In this document: piece by piece, positions 23,541 to 32,749 of the stretch
How positions within the stretch are numbered: the first letter of the stretch is position 1
Layout of the letters: every line of letters begins with the position of its first letter
Source: Pseudophaeobacter arcticus DSM 23566
Lineage (GTDB): Bacteria > Pseudomonadota > Alphaproteobacteria > Rhodobacterales > Rhodobacteraceae
Reading direction: 5' to 3'
Length of the DNA: 64,000 nt
Assembly (NCBI RefSeq): GCF_000473205.1
Contig: NZ_KI421507.1
Span: 1,841,945-1,905,944, forward strand
Notes under the pieces: generated by a model
The model's input: only the letters and a program-made list of their open reading frames with translations
The model's database searches: none
What the model was told of the DNA's origin: nothing
Program-made: the position numbers and the translations under genes

Positions 23541-26500
23541 ATGCGTAGAAATTTCAAAAACACTGTTCGTCAAGTCTTGCTGCTGTTTGCTGTCATTCGC
23601 GACCTCTTTCAGCCTGGTCTTGCAAAAATCGTTAGTGACATCGTCGCGCGGCACCTGGGAAGAAATCCTGAGTTCAGTGTGAACAGATATCCTCCGCTAG
23701 TTCGTGCAATGAGATGGGTAGTCAGCAATCCTTTTCGCGCTTTAGCACTCATAGCCTGTCCGTATCTCGGTATCCTGATCGCGACGCATTTAGGTTGGGT
23801 CGATGACATTGATCCTGCCGCAAACAACAATGTAACCGTCCGCGACTATTGGACCCTCAATTTGGGTGTATTTGCTGTTCAGGCAGCGCTTATTGGTGTG
23901 GTTTTTCCGCTGGTAATCGCTTTCGTAGGCTTGCTCAATCAGGGCCGCGCATCTTTCGCCTCACGCCTTACAATCTACATCGATTCTTCGGGTGCTTTGT
24001 TTGTGGGTCCTAGTTCGCTACTTTTATGCATAGCAATTGCAGTGCAGCTTCCGTTTGGAGAGAAGTTTGTCAATGTTAGTTTGGTAGTGACTCTTTTGAA
24101 TATTGCGTGGTTTTCAGTGAATGCGCTCGCTCTGGGTTATTTCGTACTGCGTACAATTGCGTTTCTACATCCGGCACGAAGAGCGCCCATCATGCGCAAT
24201 TACGTTGCAAACGTGATCTGGCCACGTGAGTTAATCGCTGCGGTCACTTCCAACCGTTGGGACAATGTCATTGAATACAAACATCTCCCTGGTGGCGACA
24301 AGGTTGACCCATTCGCAGCTGGCGCACGTTCAAGGGTGTGGTATTCTGCGCTCTGGGTCGGTGGAGAGCCACGCGTAAGCCGTCGTCTTCATGGGAAAAA
24401 GAGGCTGATAGATGTTCGCTTTGGGGTTCTAACGGCAGTTGTTAATTCTTGGTTGGAACAAGCACCCGAGCTGGATGAGGAGCAAGTCCGAGATTTCGTT
24501 ACCCCCCTTCAACCAGGTTGGATCTATGAGGGAAATTGCGTGCTAGCGCGTGCGACGTCTTCTTTAAGTCCCATTGAATGCTTTGCGATCAAGAAGTCGT
24601 TCAAGTTCGGCACGGCGCCAGTCGAGAACGGCGCGATTAGTGCGACCAGCAAGATCTTAGAGGAGATGATTGCTGACCTGATCGCTCTCATCGACAGCAA
24701 TCAAGCTAACGAGTTCGGGGACCAGCTTCGCGAAGTGATCAAGTTTCACGCATTCCTCTATCGATTGGCGCAAAACAAAGATGAAGGCTTTAATTATTCC
24801 CAGCTGGGGTCTGGGCAGTCCATTTTCAGCAACGCATTAAGTGAGGATTGGGCGAAAGCCTACCGCGACGTGATCCGCCGTATTATCAAACGTTTGCCGG
24901 ATGAACCTCAATTCATGCGATCGATGGTTTATGCGCCCTCAAATCTATACCAGCGTGTATCAAGCGAGGTAACACCGGCAGCGCTCTCACCTATCCTGGG
25001 GTTGGCCGAGAGCCTCGCTTATGACATGACCGAATGGGCACTTGGAGAACATCGCGCTGAAAAAGATTCAGGTCTTGATGACGGCCGGGCATTTTCTCTA
25101 ACGCGTCGAGGTGAAGTCTATGCCGGTGCTTGGCGCGAGCAAGTCGCGGGTTGGGAGAGCCTTCTAACAGCAATTGCCAGCGCGCCTGACCGACGCAATC
25201 GAGGAGATCGAACTTGGCAAGACTTCACTTGCATATCTGAAAATATCGCCAAACATCTGCGCGCTACGACAAAAATGACGGCTCGCGCCGTCTGGCTTGG
25301 CGACACCTTAGCAACGAGCTGGACAGGTGATTTACTGCTCCATTGGTTGCCCCAAGCCGAACGCGGATGGAATCCACGCAGTACTTTTCCGATTAGACGA
25401 TCCGAAGCCCTGACACTTGAAGTGTTGCAGCTAGATTGGGAAGCGGTCGAGAAACTAATGCTCAAGCCGAGCGGAGAGGCCGCCAGCGCTTCAAGCATTT
25501 TCAGCGCAGTTATGAACAATGTATGGCGGGACCACGTGTTCATCCTCGCGAGCGTTTGCATTCACTGGGCGATCTACCACGGTGCCAGCGAAACGGCGCC
25601 TAAAGCGGCACACATGCTCCTTCACAGAAAGCCACATGATCGTGGAGACACAGGCCTCCGGGCAACTCGTGATTTTTCCGGAGTTGATTTCTTAATTTCA
25701 GCGCTAAGAATTGTCGGCTCTGGAGAACATTTCTCCGATCAGAGCTACGTTGGGAGTTTTGACCATTTGCTTGAAGGGCTCGGCCGACTTGAAGAAGAGG
25801 TCAAAGTGTCGATGCGGATCTACAGCTCGAGTGGGGGCCTTTCTTTCTCGTCACTACCAATAGCCCAAGCAATTGCGCTTATGGTTACGACTTCAAGCCC
25901 GCAGGGTATCAATAACGACTTCCGTCATTTTCTCACTCATTCCGTTGATGATATACTTCGTCGTCGTGAGGAATTTCTCACTAGGTTGATTGCCGCATTC
26001 GACGAAATCAGTGCTGACGAACATGAGGAACTGCTCACAAATTTGGTACGGCCGGGCGATGCACTTTCGTTTGATGCGCGGCGGGATCATTCGCGGCGGC
26101 TGGTTGAACAATCTCTCGACGAACTAAAAGGATACCGTGCAGCCGCCGTTGTAGATGCGCCAATCGACAACACGCGTATGGCAACCGTGACGGCTGCGGC
26201 GGCTTCCGAGGCTTTTTCGAAGGCCGGATTTCCGCGCCAACTCTTCGACGAAATTACAGAGACGGATCAAACCCTGAGCGAGTTCACCATGAGTCTTAGT
26301 GGAGTAAGTAAGGGGGAATTCACTGACCCTCCGATGGGGGCGCCCGTACTCAACGAGGAGGACTGGTGGCGACAAACAATGTCGAACCAAGTAGCCGTGG
26401 TGATTTGGTCGGACATCATAGGCAAAACAAAATTTTTAGACATCCAGAGCCAGACGCCAGACGATTTCTGGCAAGTGGTCCGCGAAGGCAGCGCCAAACT

Positions 26501-26921
26501 TCGCGACGCTGGTCTCGATCCACTCCTGGTGATTGGCAATACTTTCAATCCCGATTGGTGGTTCGACTGGGTATGGCCAGAATCTCACGGTGGCACGACA
26601 CGTCCGTCAGACTTAGTCATCACCACCGAAGAAGGACAACTTGACTCCTATGAGTGTACGATGAACGACATACCAGTTTACAGGGCGCAGACTGAAGAAG
26701 GGGTAGCATACCTAATTCCTTCACAGCTCTTCAGTAAACTGCGCTTCCACGACTTTGGAGGCGGGTCCTCGGTGGCATTGCACTTTGAGTCCGATCCTGA
26801 AAACCCGTGGTCAGGGACAATGCATGCAACCTTCCAGAGAGAAGTTGAACTGGCCAACGTTGAGAGTTACCGCGTTAGATGGGCTCAGGTAAAAGATATG
26901 CCATTGGCGAGCGAAGACTAA
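23541..26921 (+). CDS. Very large membrane-anchored protein of unknown function
   Basis: About 1126 residues. Four hydrophobic segments occur in the first 240 residues: ALALIACPYLGILIATHLGW, VFAVQAALIGVVFPLVIAFV, LFVGPSSLLLCIAIAVQLPF, and VVTLLNIAWFSVNALALGYF. About 880 soluble residues follow, mostly cytosolic by the positive-inside rule, with no enzyme motif I can name. I prefer the ATG at 23541 (AGGGA 4 bases upstream) over an in-frame ATG at 23460. It stands alone between IS3 and a repeat/IS1111 cluster. The architecture (membrane N-terminus, huge cytosolic part, island location) recalls defence sensors or effectors, but this is inference only. Confidence 0.7.
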   Translation: MRRNFKNTVRQVLLLFAVIRDLFQPGLAKIVSDIVARHLGRNPEFSVNRYPPLVRAMRWVVSNPFRALALIACPYLGILIATHLGWVDDIDPAANNNVTVRDYWTLNLGVFAVQAALIGVVFPLVIAFVGLLNQGRASFASRLTIYIDSSGALFVGPSSLLLCIAIAVQLPFGEKFVNVSLVVTLLNIAWFSVNALALGYFVLRTIAFLHPARRAPIMRNYVANVIWPRELIAAVTSNRWDNVIEYKHLPGGDKVDPFAAGARSRVWYSALWVGGEPRVSRRLHGKKRLIDVRFGVLTAVVNSWLEQAPELDEEQVRDFVTPLQPGWIYEGNCVLARATSSLSPIECFAIKKSFKFGTAPVENGAISATSKILEEMIADLIALIDSNQANEFGDQLREVIKFHAFLYRLAQNKDEGFNYSQLGSGQSIFSNALSEDWAKAYRDVIRRIIKRLPDEPQFMRSMVYAPSNLYQRVSSEVTPAALSPILGLAESLAYDMTEWALGEHRAEKDSGLDDGRAFSLTRRGEVYAGAWREQVAGWESLLTAIASAPDRRNRGDRTWQDFTCISENIAKHLRATTKMTARAVWLGDTLATSWTGDLLLHWLPQAERGWNPRSTFPIRRSEALTLEVLQLDWEAVEKLMLKPSGEAASASSIFSAVMNNVWRDHVFILASVCIHWAIYHGASETAPKAAHMLLHRKPHDRGDTGLRATRDFSGVDFLISALRIVGSGEHFSDQSYVGSFDHLLEGLGRLEEEVKVSMRIYSSSGGLSFSSLPIAQAIALMVTTSSPQGINNDFRHFLTHSVDDILRRREEFLTRLIAAFDEISADEHEELLTNLVRPGDALSFDARRDHSRRLVEQSLDELKGYRAAAVVDAPIDNTRMATVTAAAASEAFSKAGFPRQLFDEITETDQTLSEFTMSLSGVSKGEFTDPPMGAPVLNEEDWWRQTMSNQVAVVIWSDIIGKTKFLDIQSQTPDDFWQVVREGSAKLRDAGLDPLLVIGNTFNPDWWFDWVWPESHGGTTRPSDLVITTEEGQLDSYECTMNDIPVYRAQTEEGVAYLIPSQLFSKLRFHDFGGGSSVALHFESDPENPWSGTMHATFQREVELANVESYRVRWAQVKDMPLASED

Positions 26922-26984
26922 CTCAAGTCCTCATTGGAAATTCCATCGAAAATCGTTTCCGTGCATCCTAAGTAACGAAAACAG

Positions 26985-27380
26985 GTCAATCCGCCCTTAG
27001 GGTGCATAGCGGAGTTCGACTTTTCGGGAAGAAATCCGCACTTTGCAAAGCCCGCAACCTGCGCATAGCTGCCACTTGCCGATAGTGCAGCACCGACGCA
27101 GTGATCAAAGGGGCGATGAATGGCCGCTTTTTCCTGTCTGGCACGGAACCTTCGCAGCTGCAGCGAATTTCCGGTTTCCGCCCTTATCTGCATGTACTGG
27201 ATGCCCGGCTGCTTACCTGGGATGAGTGCGCTTTGAGCTGAGAGCCGACCTTCCGGCACTTCTAGAGTTGATCACTGACCAGGCGGCCCGCCTTGGGTCG
27301 GCGTTAACGGCAGCTATGCGCAGAAAGCGAAGTTTGCAAAGTCGTGGTCAGCGGGTCACCTTGAAGCCGTGACGGCCCAC
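26985..27380. repeat. Repeat cluster with an inverted pair upstream of IS1111
   Basis: ACTTTGCAAA...CTGCGCATAGCTGCC occurs on the plus strand near 27040-27074 and inverted near 27305-27345. Block TGCATGTACTGGATGCCCGG with GGGATGAGTGCGCTTTGAGC (27188-27240) recurs as a diverged copy at 32018-32071. No gene is supported here. The IS1111-type element starts just downstream. Confidence 0.55.
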
Positions 27381-27467
27381 ACCGGATGAGGTGGGTGGCT
27401 CCTGCTCCACCGGCATCGAATGTGCCAAAGTGCAATTATCATCAACTGCTAGGAAAGGAGCCACCCA

Positions 27468-28487
27468 ATGACAGTTAAGACAGTCGGCCTAGATTTGGCC
27501 AAGGATGTTTTTCAAGTTCACGGTATTTCCGAGAATGGTCGCGTGATCTTCAACAAGGCGATCAAGCGTGCGAAGCTATTGGCGTTCTTCGAGACGCTGC
27601 CGCCTTGTATGGTCGGAATGGAGGCCTGTGGATCAGCGCACCATTGGGGGCGCACACTGCGCAAACTTGGTCACGATGTCAGGTTGATGCCTGCGAACTA
27701 TGTAAAGCCTTATGTCAAACGCGGAAAGACAGATGCGGTGGACGCGGAGGCAATTTGCGAAGCCGTCAGGCGCCCGACGATGCGCTTTGTCGAGATCAAG
27801 ACCGAGGATCAACAGGCTATTCTATCGATCCACCGCACGCGGGATCTGGCAGTCCGGCAGCGCACCCAGCTGGCCAATATGATCCGCAGCCTGTTGCGCG
27901 AGTTCGGGCATATCTTGCCTATCGGGATCGAAGCGGTAACGGCCTTTGCGAAGCGCCACCTTGACGGTGATCACCCGGACATGCCTGAGATCGCGAACGG
28001 GATGCTCGGGATACAGTGCTACCAATTCATCGGCCTGAACGAACGCATCTCTGGCTATTCCAAGATGATCGAGCAACATGCTCTGCTAAATGCTAATGCG
28101 CGCAGATTGATGCGCATGCCAGGAATTGGGCCAATAACAGCATCGGCCATTGTCGCTACGATCGGGGACGCAAAACAATTCCGCACCGGGCGCGATCTAG
28201 CGGCTTGGCTGGGGCTGACCCCGCTCAACAAATCCAGCGGCGGCAAGGAGCGATTGGGCAAGATCACAAAGGCTGGCGACCGCTACATTCGCAAGCTTCT
28301 GGTCGTGGGCATGACGTCTCGCGCCGTAATGGCGAAGCGCTCACCTGAAAAAGTCGATCTGTGGACGGCGAAGATCATCGCGGAGAAACCGTTCCGGCTG
28401 GCAACCGTCGCGATGGCGAACAAGGCAGCGCGTTCCATCTGGGCGATGCTCACAAAGAAACAGGAATACAGGCAGCCCGCGTTCTAA
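27468..28487 (+). CDS. IS1111-type transposase (DEDD/Tnp_20)
   Basis: A 339-residue full-length transposase. The N-terminal RuvC-like DEDD domain begins VGLDLAKDVFQVHG (first Asp) and includes KRGKTDAVDAEAICEAVRR. The C-terminal Tnp_20 domain has MRMPGIGPITASAIVATIGD, then LAAWLGLTPLNKSSGGKERL with the candidate catalytic Ser, and RYIRKLLVVGM. The ribosome-binding site is itself part of a third copy of the subterminal repeat (AGGAGCCACCCA, 27456-27467). IS110-family enzymes are guided by a bridge RNA from their own element. Confidence 0.95.
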   Translation: MTVKTVGLDLAKDVFQVHGISENGRVIFNKAIKRAKLLAFFETLPPCMVGMEACGSAHHWGRTLRKLGHDVRLMPANYVKPYVKRGKTDAVDAEAICEAVRRPTMRFVEIKTEDQQAILSIHRTRDLAVRQRTQLANMIRSLLREFGHILPIGIEAVTAFAKRHLDGDHPDMPEIANGMLGIQCYQFIGLNERISGYSKMIEQHALLNANARRLMRMPGIGPITASAIVATIGDAKQFRTGRDLAAWLGLTPLNKSSGGKERLGKITKAGDRYIRKLLVVGMTSRAVMAKRSPEKVDLWTAKIIAEKPFRLATVAMANKAARSIWAMLTKKQEYRQPAF

Positions 28488-28721
28488 CCGCGCCGACTGC
28501 CTACCAGATGCAAGACGTTGAAGTAATGATGCGGACTTAAGTCAACCAAGAGCAAGGACACTCCGGGAATGGCTGCGGCCCTCTGAGGTCGATAAGCCGA
28601 TTGGAACCTCGCTCGCGGAATTCATTAGGGCCAGTGGAGGCAATGCCAAAACATAAACAGGCCGGACAGACGACAGTACTGACGAAAATGACCGCAAATA
28701 CCGACAGAAAACGCTTGCAAT
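28488..28721 (+). ncRNA. Candidate bridge (seek) RNA region of the IS1111 element
   Basis: The region between the transposase stop and the right subterminal repeat is where IS1111 elements encode the structured RNA that pairs with donor and target DNA. It has no reading frame. I could not fold it or map the guide loops by eye. The call rests on position and family knowledge. Confidence 0.5.
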
Positions 28722-28736
28722 GCAGGAGCCACCCAC

Positions 28737-29386
28737 AGAAGCCATTGGCCAGAGATCCAAGCGCTGCGTTGCAGCTTCCCCGAAGCAGCCGTTCAACACA
28801 TTGTGCAGCATTTTTGTTGGCCATAGGCAGCAGTGCGGGACTTAGCAGCCCTTCTCTTTCTGCAAATCAGTACCTGCTTTGACAGTAAGATCGATAAGTT
28901 CTTTCCAATAAATCGTCACGAGAGGAGGGCGACTGAAACAGAAGAAATTTTTGACCTTCGGACAAAAGGCTTTGTTTAGGAGTAAGCGTCACGATGGCCA
29001 ATAGATTGAAGGAAGAGGCTTCCTGTGCAAATGTGTCGGGTGAATAAGCTTGCCGTCAAACCGCGCAGATCCCTGATCTCGTTCCTGATGGACCAACGCT
29101 AACGAGGTGGACCGGACAGCGCCAGTCATGTTATTCCTTCAAGATCTGGACACAGCTGGAGCGAGGGACTGATGCATTTCTGACATGCCTGGCACCAGTA
29201 CATTAAATATTGCATATTTCATTTACCTGCCCAGAAACACGCCATAAGAGCATCCCCCCCCGTTGGTGCAGCTTGTGAATGTTTGTTGAGATCAAAAGGT
29301 ATATTTGAAGGACATCTTAGGGAGTTATTAAGCCCCTCAAGTGCTGAAATGCGTTGATTGACGATTTCGCTTTGGAGCTTTTAACG
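28737..29386. other. Non-coding region between IS1111 and the chemoreceptor gene
   Basis: No supported gene. Around 28795-28815, CACATTGTGCAGCAT resembles the dispersed repeat seen on the left side, so IS1111 may have inserted into a repeat copy. The 100 bases before the chemoreceptor are AT-rich and likely contain its promoter. Confidence 0.35.
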
Positions 29387-31570
29387 ATGACACTACGCCG
29401 ATATATTTTTGCGCTTATAGCGATTCCCTTTGTTGCCTTGCTAATAGAGGGAGGCGCGAAGGGGAAAGATGACTTGCTCCGCTATATAAATGCCGGGCAC
29501 ACGCAGGTCGAGATTGGCGAAGCGGTTTTCCTATCTGGCATGGCGCATTTGGTGCAGGAAGAACGGGGGCTCACCGCTGGATTTCTAGAATCAAAAGGCA
29601 CAGATTTTCGCGACGAGCTGCAGGAAATCCGGCACGAACTGGATGAGGCCGTCAAAGCCATACCGACTGCGATCATTGAGATGCAAAAACAGTTTGCCGA
29701 TCTGAAGGCAGTGCGGGGCACGGTTGACCAACAGAGCGTCGGTACCAAAGAGGTGAGCAGCTACTACACCAAGATCGTCACAACCATTTTGGACGCCGCG
29801 GATGAGGAAATGCTGCGGCAAAACAATGCGGAGATCGTCCAGATTGCCTCCGGTCTGGTCTCTCTGAGCGCCGCCAAGGAGGCGGCTGAGCTTCAGCGCT
29901 CGGCGGGTCTACATGGCTTTATTGAGGGCCATTTCGATTTGGCCGTTTACCGTGAGTTTTCAGAAGAATGGGCCTCAGAAACGCAGTTCCTGCATGTTGC
30001 CCATATTGTGCTGGCCAGTCACATGCCGGACCTCGATTTCGAACACCGGCTGAACGAAAGCGGATTGCTCCAGATCCGTGAGGCCGTGATCGCCGCAGAG
30101 CCGGGTGGTTCTGTGGCCGATGTGACTGCTGAGGACTGGTTCAGCCGGTCTTCAGACTGGATTTCCTATCTGCACAAGGTCGAATTAGAAGCCGCAACAG
30201 AAATGACTGACCTGGCAAAATCCGATGCCAGCAGCGCGCTGATCACCCTGTTGACAACGCTGGTTATTGTAACGATTTCGATCATAGCAACCGTCGGCAT
30301 TGGGCTGCGCCTGATCCGCATCTTCGACACCCAGTTCGGTGCTTTGCAGGAAGATCTGGACCGGCTGTCGCATAAGGATTTTGATTTCGAGCCCGCCTTC
30401 ATTGACTCGGAAACCGAAATAGGTGAGCTGAACCGCGCCATGGATAAAACCCGTGTTGCGCTTCAGGAGGCAGATGCCAATCTTGCCATGACAGAAGCAG
30501 ACCGGACCTCGGTTATCAGTTCTCTGGACGCGCACCTAAAACGCCTGGCGGACCGGGATCTTGATTGCGCGATCACGACTGTTTTCCCCTCAGAATATGA
30601 ACAATTGCGCAGCAGTTTCAATACAACTGTGGCAACGCTCAGCGCCACTGTTCAGCATGTGATTGATGCGACCCAGAGTATCCGTGCCGGCACTGTGGAA
30701 ATCAGCCAGGCTGCGGATGACCTGTCGCACCGAACGGAAAGCCAGGCCGCGACGCTGGAAGAAACCGCCGCTGCCATGGATGAGTTGACCGCCAGCGTGA
30801 AAAACGCCGCCGAAAGTGCCCGCAGTGTTGAAAGCATCATGGCCGAGGCCAAGCAAGAAGCGCAAAACAGTGGAACTGTTGTTGCAAATGCGGTTTCGGC
30901 GATGACCGAGATCGAAAACTCCTCGACCCATATTGCGCAGATTATCGGCGTCATCGACGACATCGCGTTTCAGACCAACCTTCTGGCTTTGAACGCCGGG
31001 GTCGAGGCCGCCCGCGCGGGTGAATCCGGTCGCGGATTTGCGGTTGTTGCCTCCGAGGTGAGGTCCCTTGCACAACGGTCCTCCGATGCGGCAACGGAAA
31101 TCAAAACGCTGATCAGCAAAAGCTCCACTCAGGTGGAGCGCGGCGTGGATCTTGTCGGCAAGGCCGGTGGGGCACTGCAAAACATTGTGGAACGGGTCAA
31201 CCATATCTCTAAACTGGTGACCGATATCGCCGAGGGCGCCGTGGAGCAGTCTACCGGCCTGGGCGAAATCAATACCGGTGTTGTGCAACTGGACCAGGTA
31301 ACCCAGCAAAACGCTGCCATGGTAGAGGAGACGACAGCGGCTGGGCATACGCTGAACAATGACGCCAACGTCCTTGCTGAGCTGGTCGCTGTCTTCAAGC
31401 TGGCTGGCGGGTCGGTGATGAAAATTTCGCCGCAGTCTCCAGCCCACAAGACTTCCGCCGAAGCGTCAAATGTTCCCCAGGCCCACGGAAACGACTGGGA
31501 CCAAGAGGCCTTCACTCCGCCCCGCGCGGCTGCGAGCGGAGCTGGAGCCGGAACGTGGCAGGATTTTTAA
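29387..31570 (+). CDS. Methyl-accepting chemotaxis protein with nitrate-sensor-like (NIT) domain
   Basis: A 727-residue chemoreceptor. A first hydrophobic helix ([18 protein letters not shown]) leads into a periplasmic NIT-like domain whose hallmark is [21 protein letters not shown] second membrane helix lies at about residues 278-307. Two HAMP-like segments and the signalling domain follow, with the hairpin tip [20 protein letters not shown]. The last residues, TWQDF, fit the CheR-tethering pentapeptide. I prefer the ATG at 29387 (GGAG upstream) over an in-frame start at 29354. Nitrate or nitrite is the expected ligand class, by family only. Confidence 0.88.
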   Translation: MTLRRYIFALIAIPFVALLIEGGAKGKDDLLRYINAGHTQVEIGEAVFLSGMAHLVQEERGLTAGFLESKGTDFRDELQEIRHELDEAVKAIPTAIIEMQKQFADLKAVRGTVDQQSVGTKEVSSYYTKIVTTILDAADEEMLRQNNAEIVQIASGLVSLSAAKEAAELQRSAGLHGFIEGHFDLAVYREFSEEWASETQFLHVAHIVLASHMPDLDFEHRLNESGLLQIREAVIAAEPGGSVADVTAEDWFSRSSDWISYLHKVELEAATEMTDLAKSDASSALITLLTTLVIVTISIIATVGIGLRLIRIFDTQFGALQEDLDRLSHKDFDFEPAFIDSETEIGELNRAMDKTRVALQEADANLAMTEADRTSVISSLDAHLKRLADRDLDCAITTVFPSEYEQLRSSFNTTVATLSATVQHVIDATQSIRAGTVEISQAADDLSHRTESQAATLEETAAAMDELTASVKNAAESARSVESIMAEAKQEAQNSGTVVANAVSAMTEIENSSTHIAQIIGVIDDIAFQTNLLALNAGVEAARAGESGRGFAVVASEVRSLAQRSSDAATEIKTLISKSSTQVERGVDLVGKAGGALQNIVERVNHISKLVTDIAEGAVEQSTGLGEINTGVVQLDQVTQQNAAMVEETTAAGHTLNNDANVLAELVAVFKLAGGSVMKISPQSPAHKTSAEASNVPQAHGNDWDQEAFTPPRAAASGAGAGTWQDF

Positions 31571-32422
31571 ATCAGAACTGGTTTTCAAACTGGTCCACAC
31601 GTCTCCGTCGGCCGCTTGCTCTCAACCAAATCTGACCTGGCGGACCGGGCAAGGCCGGTCGTAAGCCGCACCCTCCACCAGAACTGTATGGCGCAACAAT
31701 AGATCGCGGTTCACATCTGCGTCGCACAACCGTTTGTTGAAATCAAACTCAGGCCTGAGTGCAGGCGAGTATCGGCATCGTTTCAAGATAAATGCCCTGA
31801 AAATGGAGCAAAGTGCATACACGCAGCCACGCCTCTCACGGCTGCCTCGGCCCGCTACCAAAGCGGACCATTGCAGATAGTACAGTGAATGACCTGTTTC
31901 CTAAACAACTGCCCCAGAATAAGACCGGCCAGAATTTTTGGCCTTGAAGGTCCGCTTGGACGGCTTAGCCAAATATTTGCTGCAGACGCAGCTAACGGCA
32001 GCTCTCCGCCCGACATGCATGTACTTGGGGTCCGGCTGCCCTCCTGGCATGAGTCCGCTTTGGGCTGCGAGCAGCCGCTAGCACCATTTGGGACTGAGAT
32101 GTCGACACTCGTCGCGAGCCCGTCCAAAGAAGTATAGCGATGCCCATTTTGAAACCTGTCCGGGAGAGCGCCGCCCGCGTTCTGTGTAAGTTGGAAGTCC
32201 TTGAACCAAAACACAATGGAGGGGGCGCCCATGTGGCGCTCTTTCCTCCCGGAGGTCGGCGCAGCTCTGAGGGCAATGCTACGGCCCTGAAGTTGGGAAG
32301 AATTGAAGGGCGTGCCCTAAGAGCTCGGCTCCGAGCACTTTAAAGCCTCTTCAAACGACCTTTAAAGAACTCGGCAGACGGACATTTTAAACGGTTCGGG
32401 ATGCGCTATAACCGAGTTTGAA
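31571..32422. other. Long non-coding stretch with a repeat copy
   Basis: Frames here are short and unsupported. Bases 32009-32085 are a diverged copy of the repeat at 27180-27255, sharing CATGTACT, CCGGCTGC and GCGAGC/GAGAGC blocks in order. Otherwise nothing recognisable. Confidence 0.4.
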
Positions 32423-32634
32423 ATGGGAAGTGTCCCTTACTGCAATGCGAAGTGTCCCAAACTCACCTCGAAATTGACACCAAAGGTGGGTGGCCTCGGG
32501 TCCAGTTCTGGCATAGAAAACAGGGCGTTCGTCTAGAAAAATTTGCTGCAATGGGAAGTGTCCCGCACTGCAAAACGAAGTGTCCCGCTACAATGGGAAG
32601 TGTCCCGCACTGCAAAACGAAGTGTCCCGCTACA
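32423..32634. repeat. 42-bp tandem repeats with GGGA/TCCC palindromes
   Basis: A 42-base unit, ATGGGAAGTGTCCCGCACTG... to ...CGAAGTGTCCCGCTACA, occurs twice in perfect tandem (32551-32592 and 32593-32634). A diverged copy lies at 32423-32460. Each unit holds GGGA-AGTG-TCCC, a 4-bp inverted repeat, and a second AGTGTCCC. It lies about 115 bases upstream of the valine-degradation operon. It is not a CRISPR: only two units and no spacers. Confidence 0.8.
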
Positions 32635-32749
32635 CCCGCTACACTTATTCTTGCAACACCACTTTGCACCCGCGCTGCTTGCTCTTGGGGGCTGGGCGCG
32701 CTATTAAATAAACGACCGTTCAATTCATACACGCCAGGGAGGACAGGAC

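Larger units (their letters stand above)
27391..28736 (+). mobile_element. IS1111-type (IS110-family) insertion sequence
   Basis: A perfect 15-bp inverted repeat, GTGGGTGGCTCCTGC (27391-27405) and its complement (28722-28736), brackets a transposase gene and a 235-base 3' non-coding region. Subterminal rather than terminal repeats and a long 3' non-coding region define the IS1111 subgroup. The exact ends lie a few bases outside the repeats. As expected, no target duplication is seen. Confidence 0.85.

Noticed and set aside
32423..32634. CRISPR-like array
   Set aside because: Only two perfect 42-base units in direct tandem, no unique spacers between them and no cas genes.
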